Part shown: piece by piece, positions 10,549 through 18,713 of the stretch
Layout: each line of letters begins with the position of its first letter
Numbering within the stretch: position 1 is the stretch's first letter
Source: Mucilaginibacter flavus
GTDB lineage: Bacteria; Bacteroidota; Bacteroidia; Sphingobacteriales; Sphingobacteriaceae
Assembly: GCF_030409315.1 (NCBI RefSeq)
Contig: NZ_JAUFPS010000041.1
Location: forward strand, 428,766 to 492,765
Reading direction: 5' to 3'
Length of the DNA: 64,000 bases
Position numbers and translations under genes: made by a program
The notes under the pieces: model-generated
Databases searched by the model: none
What the model was told of the DNA's origin: nothing
The model's input: only the letters and a program-made list of their open reading frames with translations

Positions 10549-13500
10549 TTAACCAAGAATATTTAGCAGGTCTCTTTTTGAGAGCGATTGGATAAATGAT
10601 TGATCGGTATTGACAAGGGTATCTGCCAAGCCTCTTTTAAATTCCTGCATTTGCATTATTTTTTCTTCAACGGTATCGGGGCAAATCATCCTGACAGCCA
10701 CCACTGGTTTATTTTGTCCGATACGGTGCGAACGGTCAATAGCTTGATTTTCGACAGCAGGATTCCACCACGGATCAACAAGGTAAACATAATCCGCTTC
10801 CGTGAGGTTTAAACCTGTACCACCTGCTTTTAGGCTGATGAGAAACACGGTAACATCCGGGTTAGTTTGAAACTCGTTTACCACCGCTTCGCGATTACGC
10901 GTGCTGCCCGTAAGCCAGCAAAAGCCTATCTTGCGTGTGGTTAATTCAATTTTAATCAATTCCAGCATTGATACAAATTGCGAGAATACCAAAATTTTAT
11001 GTTTATGGGATTTACTTTGAATTTGCTCAATCAGCAGCTCAATTTTGGCCGATTCGGCCCCCGGCGGTTTCTCGCCCTCAATTAATAATGGCGAATTACA
11101 TATCTGTCGTAGTTTAGTTAAGCCTTTAAGTACGTTCATCGGCGTTTTCCGCAGTTCATCGCTGGTTGTTGCCGATATATATTCACGAAATTCTTTCTCA
11201 TAAGCGTCGTAAATTTTTCGTTGCTCTTCTTTCATTTCGCAATACAAAACCATTTCTGTTTTTTCGGGAAGCTCGGCAGCCACTTGTTGTTTGGTTCGTC
11301 TTAATACAAAGGGTTTTATTTTATGCTGAAGCTCGGCAGCTCTCTTATGGCTTTTAAATTTATCAATGGGTACCGCGTAAATATCTTTAAAATATTGTTT
11401 GGTGCCCAGAAGGCCAGGGCAAGCGAAGGATAATTGACCGTAAATATCAAAAGTATTGTTTTCGATAGGAGTGCCTGTTATAGTTATCCGGTTACGTGAT
11501 TTTAATAACCTTGCCGCTTTATAACGCTGCGAATCGGGGTTTTTGATTTGTTGCGATTCATCAAGAAAAACGTAGTTGAACTGGTAGCTTTTTAAAAAAG
11601 TAATGTCGGCAAGCAGTGTACCGTAAGACGTAAGTATAATTTCATATCCATCAAAACCAGCGGTGCTTTTAATCCTATCGGCCCCGTAAATAGTATGAAT
11701 CCTGATAGAGGGCGCAAATTTTTGTACCTCGGCCTGCCAGTTAAAAATTAGCGAGGTTGGTACCACCAACAAATTGGTTTTGTGCGCTGTTTTTTTACGT
11801 AGCGATAGTATGAAGGCAATGATCTGCATGGTTTTGCCCAGGCCCATATCATCAGCAAGGCATCCTCCAAAATTAAAATCATCCAAAAAGTTTAGCCAGT
11901 TTAATCCCCGTTGCTGATAAGGACGCAGTGTAGCAAGTAAATCTGGGGATACTTCAACAGGTTTAATACTATCAAAGTCCACAAGTTTTTCCCTATAGGT
12001 GATTAGTTCGGCTTTAACTTCCTCATCCATAACCTGTTGGTCAAATAACTCGGCAAGTGCCTGGAAGTTTATTTTATGAATGCTTAATATATCATCATCC
12101 GTTATCTCACCCGCGTTAAAATATTTGCCAAATTTCTCGATCCATTCTAATGGTAAAATGCCTAATGTGCCGTCATCAAGCTGCACATATTTGCTTTTAT
12201 TACGCACCGCTTTATGAACCCGTTTTAAGGTAGTTTTCTTTTTGCCAAACCGCACACTGATTTCGGTATTGAACCAGTTTATGCCGCTGAGTACCCTTAT
12301 GGTGATATTTACTTTGTTAGGGTTTAGTTTATTCCCTTCCAACTCATTAAAGCCTAACACCGTTATGCCGTGGTTTGTCCAGTCTGCAAATACATTTAAA
12401 AACCAATCTTCATCTAAAAAATGCTTTTTATGCAGGTAAAAGTAATGCAGGTCGTTTTCTAATTGCTCGGCAAAGTAGGGATGCTGCTTCACAAGCAGCG
12501 CGGTAAATTCAACTTCGGCCGGGTCATCGCGCTTTACCAAAAACTCGTTCCCTTTTTGGTCTACCCCAAAAATCTGTCGCTGAGTACGAATGGGGATTTC
12601 GCTTTCACCATAGCGTATCACCGGGATGATCATCACATGGCTGCCAAAATCAGACAGGTAAATAATCTGTTCGGTTTCTTTATCAAAACCTTCCTGTTTT
12701 AACTGAACAGGGGTTGCCGGTTTAATATGCTGGTAAGCTATCTCTATTTTATCCTCAATTTTACTGAGTAGCTTACTTTTAAATTCACTGTATTTTGATT
12801 GATGGATAAGCAGATTTTCGGCACGCTTTTTCATCAGCTCAATAATGCCAAGCAGTTGTATATTATCGGGCAGGTAAAGCCTATCGTTCAGTAAAATAAA
12901 GTAGGTAAACTTTATCTGAAGATCTTTCAGTGCGTAGGTGTGTCGGCCTAAGCGAAGTGTGCCGGTAAATTCATAAAAAAGTCCCTGAGGTTTTACATTT
13001 AAACTAATGTTATTGGGCAATAACGCAACTTGCACCGGCACGATGGATGTAGCTGTGATATTTTCAGAAACCTCACTATTGTGATAGTAAAAATTATATC
13101 CCAATGGGTTTTTAACTATCGCCCGCAACGCCATGATATCGGCGGGCGATCTTTTGCCATTGATATGATTTTGAAATTTATTTATCGCCGTAAAAAACTT
13201 TAAACGTTCGTGGTCATCAGTATCCCAAATCTGTTCCATGGGATTTATAAACACAAGCGGATTTTTTATTTTGCCGTTTTTAGCCGTTTGCGCGCTGTAA
13301 AGCTCAATGAACAAGTATTTGTAATACTTATGTTGTTTTACAACTATACACACCGAACGATCTGTATCGTCATTTGGTAAGGCTAACGTATCCGGTGCAG
13401 AAACAAGGTCGGCATATGCATCAAGGCTATCTTTTGTCACCGGGATTAACGACGATAACCTTGGGCTGATGACGGTACGCCTGTCATCATAAGTAACTTT

Positions 13501-13932
13501 TAGGTACTCATCAAGGTTGGGTTCATTTTCAAGACCGTAATCAACAGCTGCTCTTTTAAGCTTATCGTGTCTTGACCCAGGATTGAAAAATATGGAGAAA
13601 TCTTCCTTTTTGATAATGGCGGTTAAAACCAGGGCCTGATGAACGCATAACCTGTTTGGAGCACAATTGCAGGAGCATCTAAGCGTCAGTTTATCACCTT
13701 TTTGATCTACAACAACCGAAGGAAAATCTTTATCATAATCATGATAAAAAATGCCGTGATTTATTTCAATATATTGCGGAGTTATGTGCCTGTATAAAGA
13801 TGGATGATTGTCAAACCCTCCCGAGGACCTTTGAAATATTGTAACTTCGGTAATATCTTTAAAAGCTATATCATCAATGATAAAGCTATGTTCCCGGCTG
13901 TCATCCTCTTCGTAAGCTATTAATGTATCCAC
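10549..13932 (-). CDS. SWIM zinc-finger SNF2-family helicase/ATPase
   Basis: 1127-residue Swi2/Snf2-type DNA-dependent ATPase (superfamily 2), expected to translocate on DNA or remodel protein-DNA complexes. A SWIM-type zinc motif lies at about residues 80-97 (CSCNC...CVH), then a long family-specific middle region. The helicase core starts near residue 680 with Walker A DMGLGKT (about 693-699), the DESQ box (about 790), the TGTPIENN motif and the C-terminal lobe ending in the arginine-finger motif HRIGQ. The start codon is GTG at 13930-13932: an in-frame TAA lies directly upstream and an AGGAAA ribosome site precedes it. Bacterial SNF2 proteins of this architecture are common chromosomal genes. 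No methylase or nuclease partner adjoins it, so I do not call it a defence gene. Confidence 0.92.
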   Translation of the reverse strand: MDTLIAYEEDDSREHSFIIDDIAFKDITEVTIFQRSSGGFDNHPSLYRHITPQYIEINHGIFYHDYDKDFPSVVVDQKGDKLTLRCSCNCAPNRLCVHQALVLTAIIKKEDFSIFFNPGSRHDKLKRAAVDYGLENEPNLDEYLKVTYDDRRTVISPRLSSLIPVTKDSLDAYADLVSAPDTLALPNDDTDRSVCIVVKQHKYYKYLFIELYSAQTAKNGKIKNPLVFINPMEQIWDTDDHERLKFFTAINKFQNHINGKRSPADIMALRAIVKNPLGYNFYYHNSEVSENITATSIVPVQVALLPNNISLNVKPQGLFYEFTGTLRLGRHTYALKDLQIKFTYFILLNDRLYLPDNIQLLGIIELMKKRAENLLIHQSKYSEFKSKLLSKIEDKIEIAYQHIKPATPVQLKQEGFDKETEQIIYLSDFGSHVMIIPVIRYGESEIPIRTQRQIFGVDQKGNEFLVKRDDPAEVEFTALLVKQHPYFAEQLENDLHYFYLHKKHFLDEDWFLNVFADWTNHGITVLGFNELEGNKLNPNKVNITIRVLSGINWFNTEISVRFGKKKTTLKRVHKAVRNKSKYVQLDDGTLGILPLEWIEKFGKYFNAGEITDDDILSIHKINFQALAELFDQQVMDEEVKAELITYREKLVDFDSIKPVEVSPDLLATLRPYQQRGLNWLNFLDDFNFGGCLADDMGLGKTMQIIAFILSLRKKTAHKTNLLVVPTSLIFNWQAEVQKFAPSIRIHTIYGADRIKSTAGFDGYEIILTSYGTLLADITFLKSYQFNYVFLDESQQIKNPDSQRYKAARLLKSRNRITITGTPIENNTFDIYGQLSFACPGLLGTKQYFKDIYAVPIDKFKSHKRAAELQHKIKPFVLRRTKQQVAAELPEKTEMVLYCEMKEEQRKIYDAYEKEFREYISATTSDELRKTPMNVLKGLTKLRQICNSPLLIEGEKPPGAESAKIELLIEQIQSKSHKHKILVFSQFVSMLELIKIELTTRKIGFCWLTGSTRNREAVVNEFQTNPDVTVFLISLKAGGTGLNLTEADYVYLVDPWWNPAVENQAIDRSHRIGQNKPVVAVRMICPDTVEEKIMQMQEFKRGLADTLVNTDQSFIQSLSKRDLLNILG

Positions 13933-14057
13933 TTATTTTTCCTGGCGCTGATTGGTAAATATCTCAACATTTGCGGAAAGTATGGGGTTGAATATAACAA
14001 AATATAAAATCTGCACATTTATTCCTTTAATTTGCAGCTATTGATCGTGTTAAAAAT

Positions 14058-14747
14058 ATGAACCGGATTTGCCTTGTAGAAGACGAAGAGAAAGTAGCAG
14101 CCTTTATTTCAAGAGGTTTGCAGGAACATGATTATGTTGTGGTTCATGTAAACGAGGGTATTTCTGCACTTGAATTGGTAACTGCACAATCTTTTGATTT
14201 GATTATACTTGACCTGATGTTGCCAGACATAAGCGGTCTTGACCTTTGCCGGCAGATAAGAAAAGATAATGCCACCATCCCCATATTAATGCTCACCGCG
14301 CTTGATAGGGTTGATGATAAAGTTAATGGTTTACAGGCCGGTGCCGACGACTATCTGGTAAAGCCATTTCATTTTAATGAGTTACTGGCCAGGATAAGCG
14401 CCTTATTAAGGCGTTTTAAGCCCATTATTTTGCAAGAAGATGGTTTATTAACTTTTAGCGACCTTAAATTAAATACTTTTACTAAAACAGCCTGGAGGGC
14501 AGGCATTGAAATAACCTTAACTACCAAAGAATATCACCTGCTTGAATTGTTTATGTGTAATACAAATAAAACCTTATCAAGAGATTATATAGCCGAAAAG
14601 GTGTGGGGTATTCAGTTTGATACGGGCACTAATTTTATTGACGTATACGTGAATTACCTGCGAAAGAAAATTGAAAAAGGTGGCCAAAGTAAACTTATTC
14701 ACACAGTGATAGGTATGGGGTATATTTTAAAAGATAAAGGGGTATGA
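14058..14747 (+). CDS. OmpR/PhoB-family response regulator (metal-efflux linked)
   Basis: 229-residue transcription regulator. The receiver domain (about 1-120) has acidic pocket E8/D9, phospho-acceptor Asp52 (LILDLMLPD), Thr80 and Lys102 (VKPF). A winged-helix DNA-binding domain follows (about 130-226, ending HTVIGMGYILK). Its stop overlaps the downstream kinase start by 4 bp (ATGA), so the two are translationally coupled. The position just before a czcCBA-like operon, as in CopRS/CzcRS/CusRS loci, suggests it activates metal efflux. Four 11-bp-phased repeats at 16105-16148 are a plausible target. The inducing ion is unknown. Confidence 0.92.
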   Translation: MNRICLVEDEEKVAAFISRGLQEHDYVVVHVNEGISALELVTAQSFDLIILDLMLPDISGLDLCRQIRKDNATIPILMLTALDRVDDKVNGLQAGADDYLVKPFHFNELLARISALLRRFKPIILQEDGLLTFSDLKLNTFTKTAWRAGIEITLTTKEYHLLELFMCNTNKTLSRDYIAEKVWGIQFDTGTNFIDVYVNYLRKKIEKGGQSKLIHTVIGMGYILKDKGV

Positions 14748-16108
14748 AGATAAAAAACAGGCTTGCCCTTAATTTTACCCTGCTTAGCTCTGGTTTGCTA
14801 TTGGTAACTATGGCAATAATGTATCTTGCTTTCTCGCGTTTTTTTAGCACTGATTTTTATGGACATTTAAGAGATAGGGCAAAGGTTGCAGCACAGTTAT
14901 ATCTTGAGGCCGATGAAATATCGTCAGATTCATTGGTACATGTTAGAGAGCGCATGCTGGAGAAATTACCCAATGAAGTAATACGGGTGTACGATGGTAA
15001 TAACATGGCTTCTTTTATAAAAGACAGAGACCAGTATTGGAGTATCAATACCATTGAAGAAGTTCGACAACAGAAAAGTGTAAGCTTTAAAGAAGGGGAT
15101 AGGCAAACCATAGGTATTTATTACCATGATAACCAGGGTAATTTTGTAATACTGGCGTCGGCGTATGATCAGCAGGCCGTTAACCGGTTAACTGGTATCA
15201 TTAAAATTATGGCGGTGATATTTATACTGGTAAACTGTGTTTTGTTTTTTATAGGCCGGTGGTTTGCGCAACAATCGTTGTTGCCAATAGATGGTTTGGT
15301 TAAACAAATGAAGCAAATTAATGCCAGCAACTTACATGTGCGGGTTGATGAAGGGAATGGCAAAGATGAGATTAGCGCGCTTGCCCTGAACTTTAACCGA
15401 TTGTTAAGTCATTTGCAAAACTCATTTGAATTGCAGCAAACTTTTGTGGCCAACGCGTCACATGAACTGCGTACGCCAATAACCAGCATAATAGGCGAGG
15501 TGGAGGTAACCCTAAACAGGCAGCGTAGTATTACAGAGTATGAACAACTACTAAAATCAATATTACTTGATTCGGAAAGGTTAAAAGATACTATCAACAG
15601 CCTGATGGAGCTGGCCCAAACCGATATGGAGTACACACGCGCCCAACTTGAACCGGTACAGGTTGACGAACTTTTATGGGATTTGCAGCATTATTGGGCA
15701 TCAACACAAAACCACCCGCAATTGCAGGTACATATCGATGAATTGCCCGATGAGCAGCAAGCTTTGTTTATAAATGCGAACCTAACCCTGCTAAAAATTG
15801 CATTAAACAACATTATTGGAAACGGCTTTAAGTTTTCGGGTAATAAACCTGTTTCGTGTGGTTTATTTGCAAACGGGCAAACCATAGTAATTACAATAAA
15901 AGATTTGGGCATAGGCATTCCCATTGATGATCAGGAAAAAATTTTTACCCCCTTTTACCGTGGCGCCAATGGCCGGGTATTTGATGGCAATGGAGTTGGG
16001 CTATATGTTGCCTTTAAAATAATACAATTGTTTAATGGAATAATAAGCATGCAATCAGTTATCAATGAGGGAGCATCATTTACCATTAGTTTTACACCAA
16101 CATTCTAA
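14744..16108 (+). CDS. Membrane sensor histidine kinase (CusS/CzcS-like)
   Basis: 454-residue partner of the regulator upstream. Two transmembrane segments (about 12-33 and 152-173) flank a ~115-residue periplasmic sensor region. A HAMP linker follows (about 173-226), then the dimerisation/phosphorylation box with His240 (ANASHELRTP), and the ATPase domain with N box (ALNNIIGNGFKFS), G1 (DLGIGIP) and G2 (NGVGLYV). The periplasmic loop has no obvious Cys/His/Met-rich metal motif, so metal sensing is inferred only from the adjoining efflux genes. The last codons overlap the first of four direct repeats before the tolC-like gene. Confidence 0.92.
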   Translation: MKIKNRLALNFTLLSSGLLLVTMAIMYLAFSRFFSTDFYGHLRDRAKVAAQLYLEADEISSDSLVHVRERMLEKLPNEVIRVYDGNNMASFIKDRDQYWSINTIEEVRQQKSVSFKEGDRQTIGIYYHDNQGNFVILASAYDQQAVNRLTGIIKIMAVIFILVNCVLFFIGRWFAQQSLLPIDGLVKQMKQINASNLHVRVDEGNGKDEISALALNFNRLLSHLQNSFELQQTFVANASHELRTPITSIIGEVEVTLNRQRSITEYEQLLKSILLDSERLKDTINSLMELAQTDMEYTRAQLEPVQVDELLWDLQHYWASTQNHPQLQVHIDELPDEQQALFINANLTLLKIALNNIIGNGFKFSGNKPVSCGLFANGQTIVITIKDLGIGIPIDDQEKIFTPFYRGANGRVFDGNGVGLYVAFKIIQLFNGIISMQSVINEGASFTISFTPTF

Positions 16109-16148
16109 TCTCTTTCTAATGTGTTTTTAATGTGCCTCTAATTTAGGT
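16105..16148 (+). promoter_or_regulatory. Four 11-bp-phased direct repeats, candidate response-regulator site
   Basis: CTAAT-like pentamers begin at 16105, 16116, 16127 (TTAAT) and 16138, spaced exactly 11 bp apart, so all lie on one face of the helix. They end 4 bp before a TAGCTTTG -7 box and cover the place where a -33 element would be. This is the geometry of OmpR/PhoB-family activator sites. The adjacent regulator at 14058-14747 is the natural candidate protein. Confidence 0.6.
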
Positions 16149-16152
16149 GGGA

Positions 16153-16160
16153 TAGCTTTG
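16153..16160 (+). promoter_or_regulatory. -7 promoter box of the metal-efflux operon
   Basis: TAGCTTTG is an exact TAnnTTTG match, 17 bp before the ATG at 16178. No TTTG is present at the usual -33 distance, which fits a promoter needing an activator bound at the four upstream repeats. Confidence 0.55.
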
Positions 16161-16177
16161 TTCTAAACAAATATACT

Positions 16178-17476
16178 ATGCATACAAAATTTGTTATCGT
16201 TCTTTTTTCAATTCAACTATCGTGTATAGCTATCGGGGGGAAGGCCTTTGGTCAATCTACCGGCGGCGATACCCTTAGGATGAGTTTGAAAGAGACAGAA
16301 GCACAATTCCTGAAAAATAACCTCGATCTCATTGTTCAGCATTATAGTATTGACCAGGCACAGGCGCAAATTATAACCGCCCGTTTGTTCAATAATCCCG
16401 ATTTTAGTTTCGCCAACGTTTTGTATAACCCGCAAACTAAAAAGTTTTTTGATACCAGTCACGATGGGGGCGAATACTCGGCCCAGTTGTCGCAGCTTTT
16501 TCAAACAGCAGGAAAGCGTAACAAAAGCATCCAGTTGGCTCAAATAGGTTTTCAACAGGCTCAATATCAATTGTTTGATTTATTGCGCACGCTGAGATTT
16601 ACCTTACGGAGTGATTTTTATAAGATATATTTTCAGGAACAATCGGCAAAGGTTTACCAGGAAGAGATTAACTCCCTGGCAAAAACACTTTCTGTTTTCA
16701 AGGAACAATACACCAAAGGCAACATCGCCCAAAAAGAAGTACTGCGCATTCAATCGCAGCTTTACTCATTACAGTCAGAACTTAACGATTTGATTGACGG
16801 TATCGATGATACGCAAAGCGAGTTAAAGCTGATGATAAGGGCTAATCCACAAAGTTTTGTAGTGCCGGTGGTTGATATTAACCTTGAAGGTAAGTCCATA
16901 GTATCTGAAGTGCCGTACCAACACCTGGTAGATTCGGCCAATGCCAACCGGTACGATTTAAAGGTTGCCCGTTCAATGGTCGACTATAACAACATCAACC
17001 TTAAATTACAAAAAGCCAACGCCGTACCCGATCTTACCTTTTCATTGGCCTACGATAAGCAAGGTAGTTACATCCGCGATTATTCAAGCGCAGGTGTAGC
17101 TTTTTCATTGCCGTTTTTTAATCGCAATCAAGGTGGCATTAAACAAGCCCGCATAGCAGTCGACGCAAGTAAGGTGCAGCTGCAAAGCGCGCAAGATCAG
17201 TTAGAAAGCGATATCGCCAACGACTATAAAAGCGCTTTACGGCTCGAAAACCTATACAACAGCTTCGACCCGAAGTTTAAGCAGGATTTTAACCACCTGA
17301 TTCAGGAAGTGTTTAAAAATTACCAGAAACATAACATCAGTTTATTGGAGTTCTTGGATTTTTACGACTCTTATAAAACTAACACGCTTCAACTCAATAA
17401 CCTGCAGCTTAACCGCATCAGTTCGCTTGAGCAATTAAACTTTGCCACCGGCACACCATTCTTTAATCAACAATAA
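16178..17476 (+). CDS. TolC-family outer-membrane channel (CzcC/CusC-like)
   Basis: 432-residue outer-membrane efflux protein, the exit duct of the tripartite pump formed with the two genes downstream. A signal peptide (about 1-25) is followed by the two outer_efflux halves, rich in amphipathic helices with repeated Ala/Gln patterns (about 30-225 and 240-425). The turn sequence PFFNRNQGGIKQA (about 308-320) is typical of CzcC-like members. The gene starts right after the candidate regulator site and -7 box, and ends 10 bp before the adaptor gene, so all three pump genes are probably one transcript. Confidence 0.88.
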   Translation: MHTKFVIVLFSIQLSCIAIGGKAFGQSTGGDTLRMSLKETEAQFLKNNLDLIVQHYSIDQAQAQIITARLFNNPDFSFANVLYNPQTKKFFDTSHDGGEYSAQLSQLFQTAGKRNKSIQLAQIGFQQAQYQLFDLLRTLRFTLRSDFYKIYFQEQSAKVYQEEINSLAKTLSVFKEQYTKGNIAQKEVLRIQSQLYSLQSELNDLIDGIDDTQSELKLMIRANPQSFVVPVVDINLEGKSIVSEVPYQHLVDSANANRYDLKVARSMVDYNNINLKLQKANAVPDLTFSLAYDKQGSYIRDYSSAGVAFSLPFFNRNQGGIKQARIAVDASKVQLQSAQDQLESDIANDYKSALRLENLYNSFDPKFKQDFNHLIQEVFKNYQKHNISLLEFLDFYDSYKTNTLQLNNLQLNRISSLEQLNFATGTPFFNQQ

Positions 17477-17486
17477 CACACAGATC

Positions 17487-18578
17487 ATGTATCGCCCATA
17501 TAAAATAATTAGCCTTAGTATTATACCACTGATGATGTCGCTTGCGGCATGTACGCATCATAGCGAAGAAACAGAAAAGGACGCCCATTTTGAGGTGACC
17601 GATAGTTTATTGCACAGCCTGGTAGTTGATACTGTTAAGGCAGAGAATGCCTTATCAGAAATTACGCTTACCGGCAGCGTAGCGCCCGATGAAACTAAAA
17701 TGGTAAAAATTTACCCCATGGTAAGTGGGGTTGCGCAATCTGTACACGTACAATTGGGCGATGTGGTTAAAAAAGGCCAGGTGCTTACCACCATGCGCAG
17801 TGCCGAAATAGCAGGCTTTAACCGCGATTTAATAAGTGCAGGAGCCGATTTGCGTAATGCCAAACGCCAAATGGAATCAACTGAGGATTTGTATAAAAGC
17901 GGGTTGGCATCAGAGAAAGATTTAGAGCAATCAAAATCTGACTACCAAAAGGCCGTTGCCGAAAATAGCCGCGCCAATTCCATATTGGCCATCAATAAAA
18001 GTAACAGCAATGGGTTAGAAGTGCAGGCACCCTTAACTGGTTACATCATCGAAAAAAACGTGACAGACAACATGCAGGTACGTGCTGATAATACTCAGAA
18101 CCTGTTTACTATAGCCGATTTATCGTCGGTATATGTGCTTATCAACATGTATGAGAGCGATATTGCCAGTGTACAATTGGGCGATGAAGTGAAAATTACT
18201 ACTCTTGCTTATCCCGATAAAGTGTTTACGGGTAAAATTGACAAGCTTTTTGATGTGCTTGATCCTGATGCCAAGGTAATGCGCGCTCGTGTACAAATCA
18301 ATAACCCCGATAATATGCTAAAGCCGGGAATGTTTACCAATGTTAAAATCCAGGCAAAATCTGGCATGAACCTGCCGGCTATTAATACTAACTCTATTGT
18401 ATTTGATAACAATAAGAACTATGTGGTTGTTATTGATGGCCCGGCAAAGGTGCATATTCAACCCATCGAGATAGCAAAACGTGTAGAGGACGTAGCTTAT
18501 ATCAGCAGCGGATTAAAACCGGGGCAACGTGTAGTGGCATCAAGACAAGTTTACCTGTATGAGTCTTTAAAAGACTAA
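17487..18578 (+). CDS. RND efflux periplasmic adaptor (CzcB/CusB-like), lipoprotein
   Basis: Membrane-fusion subunit joining the inner-membrane pump to the outer-membrane channel. From the ATG at 17487 it is 363 residues with a lipoprotein signal (lipobox LAAC, about Cys22) followed by a His/Asp/Glu-rich stretch (THHSEETEKDAH) that may bind metal. A barrel-sandwich (lipoyl-like) domain, helical hairpin and beta-barrel follow (VQLGDVVKKGQVL, then YKSGLASEKDLEQSK, then LKPGMFTNVKI). An upstream in-frame start at 17442 would overlap the tolC-like gene and lacks the signal sequence at its N-terminus, so I prefer 17487. It is 10 bp downstream of the channel gene. A REP-like element separates it from the pump gene. 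Confidence 0.9.
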   Translation: MYRPYKIISLSIIPLMMSLAACTHHSEETEKDAHFEVTDSLLHSLVVDTVKAENALSEITLTGSVAPDETKMVKIYPMVSGVAQSVHVQLGDVVKKGQVLTTMRSAEIAGFNRDLISAGADLRNAKRQMESTEDLYKSGLASEKDLEQSKSDYQKAVAENSRANSILAINKSNSNGLEVQAPLTGYIIEKNVTDNMQVRADNTQNLFTIADLSSVYVLINMYESDIASVQLGDEVKITTLAYPDKVFTGKIDKLFDVLDPDAKVMRARVQINNPDNMLKPGMFTNVKIQAKSGMNLPAINTNSIVFDNNKNYVVVIDGPAKVHIQPIEIAKRVEDVAYISSGLKPGQRVVASRQVYLYESLKD

Positions 18579-18580
18579 AG

Positions 18581-18690
18581 GCCTCACCCTGCCCTCTCCA
18601 GAGGAGAGGGTTCTAAAAATCAAGGTGATTAACCGATAGTTGAGAATGCAAATCAAAAATCCTCTCCTTTGGAGGGGATTTAGGTGAGGC
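18581..18690. repeat. REP/BIME-like palindromic element inside the efflux operon
   Basis: A 110-bp element bounded by GCCTCACC (18581-18588) and its exact complement GGTGAGGC (18683-18690). Inside are two hairpins with CCTCTCC-type stems: CCCTCTCC-AGA-GGAGAGGG (18592-18610) and CCTCTCC-TTT-GGAGGGG (18661-18677). The form matches intergenic palindromic repeats often seen in Bacteroidota genomes. Only one copy is visible in this window. It lies between the adaptor and pump genes and would be transcribed, which could attenuate or stabilise the downstream mRNA. Confidence 0.75.
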
Positions 18691-18713
18691 TAAGATTTTA
18701 TAAAAACGAACAA

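Noticed and set aside
10549..13932. SNF2 helicase as part of a defence island
   Set aside because: The flanking genes are a surface protein and a metal two-component system; no nuclease, methylase or DISARM/Druantia partners are present.
18684..18713. Earlier GTG start for the RND pump
   Set aside because: The GTG lies inside the palindromic repeat, and homologous N-termini begin at the ATG 18714 (MNKFIKGVLSFALKN).
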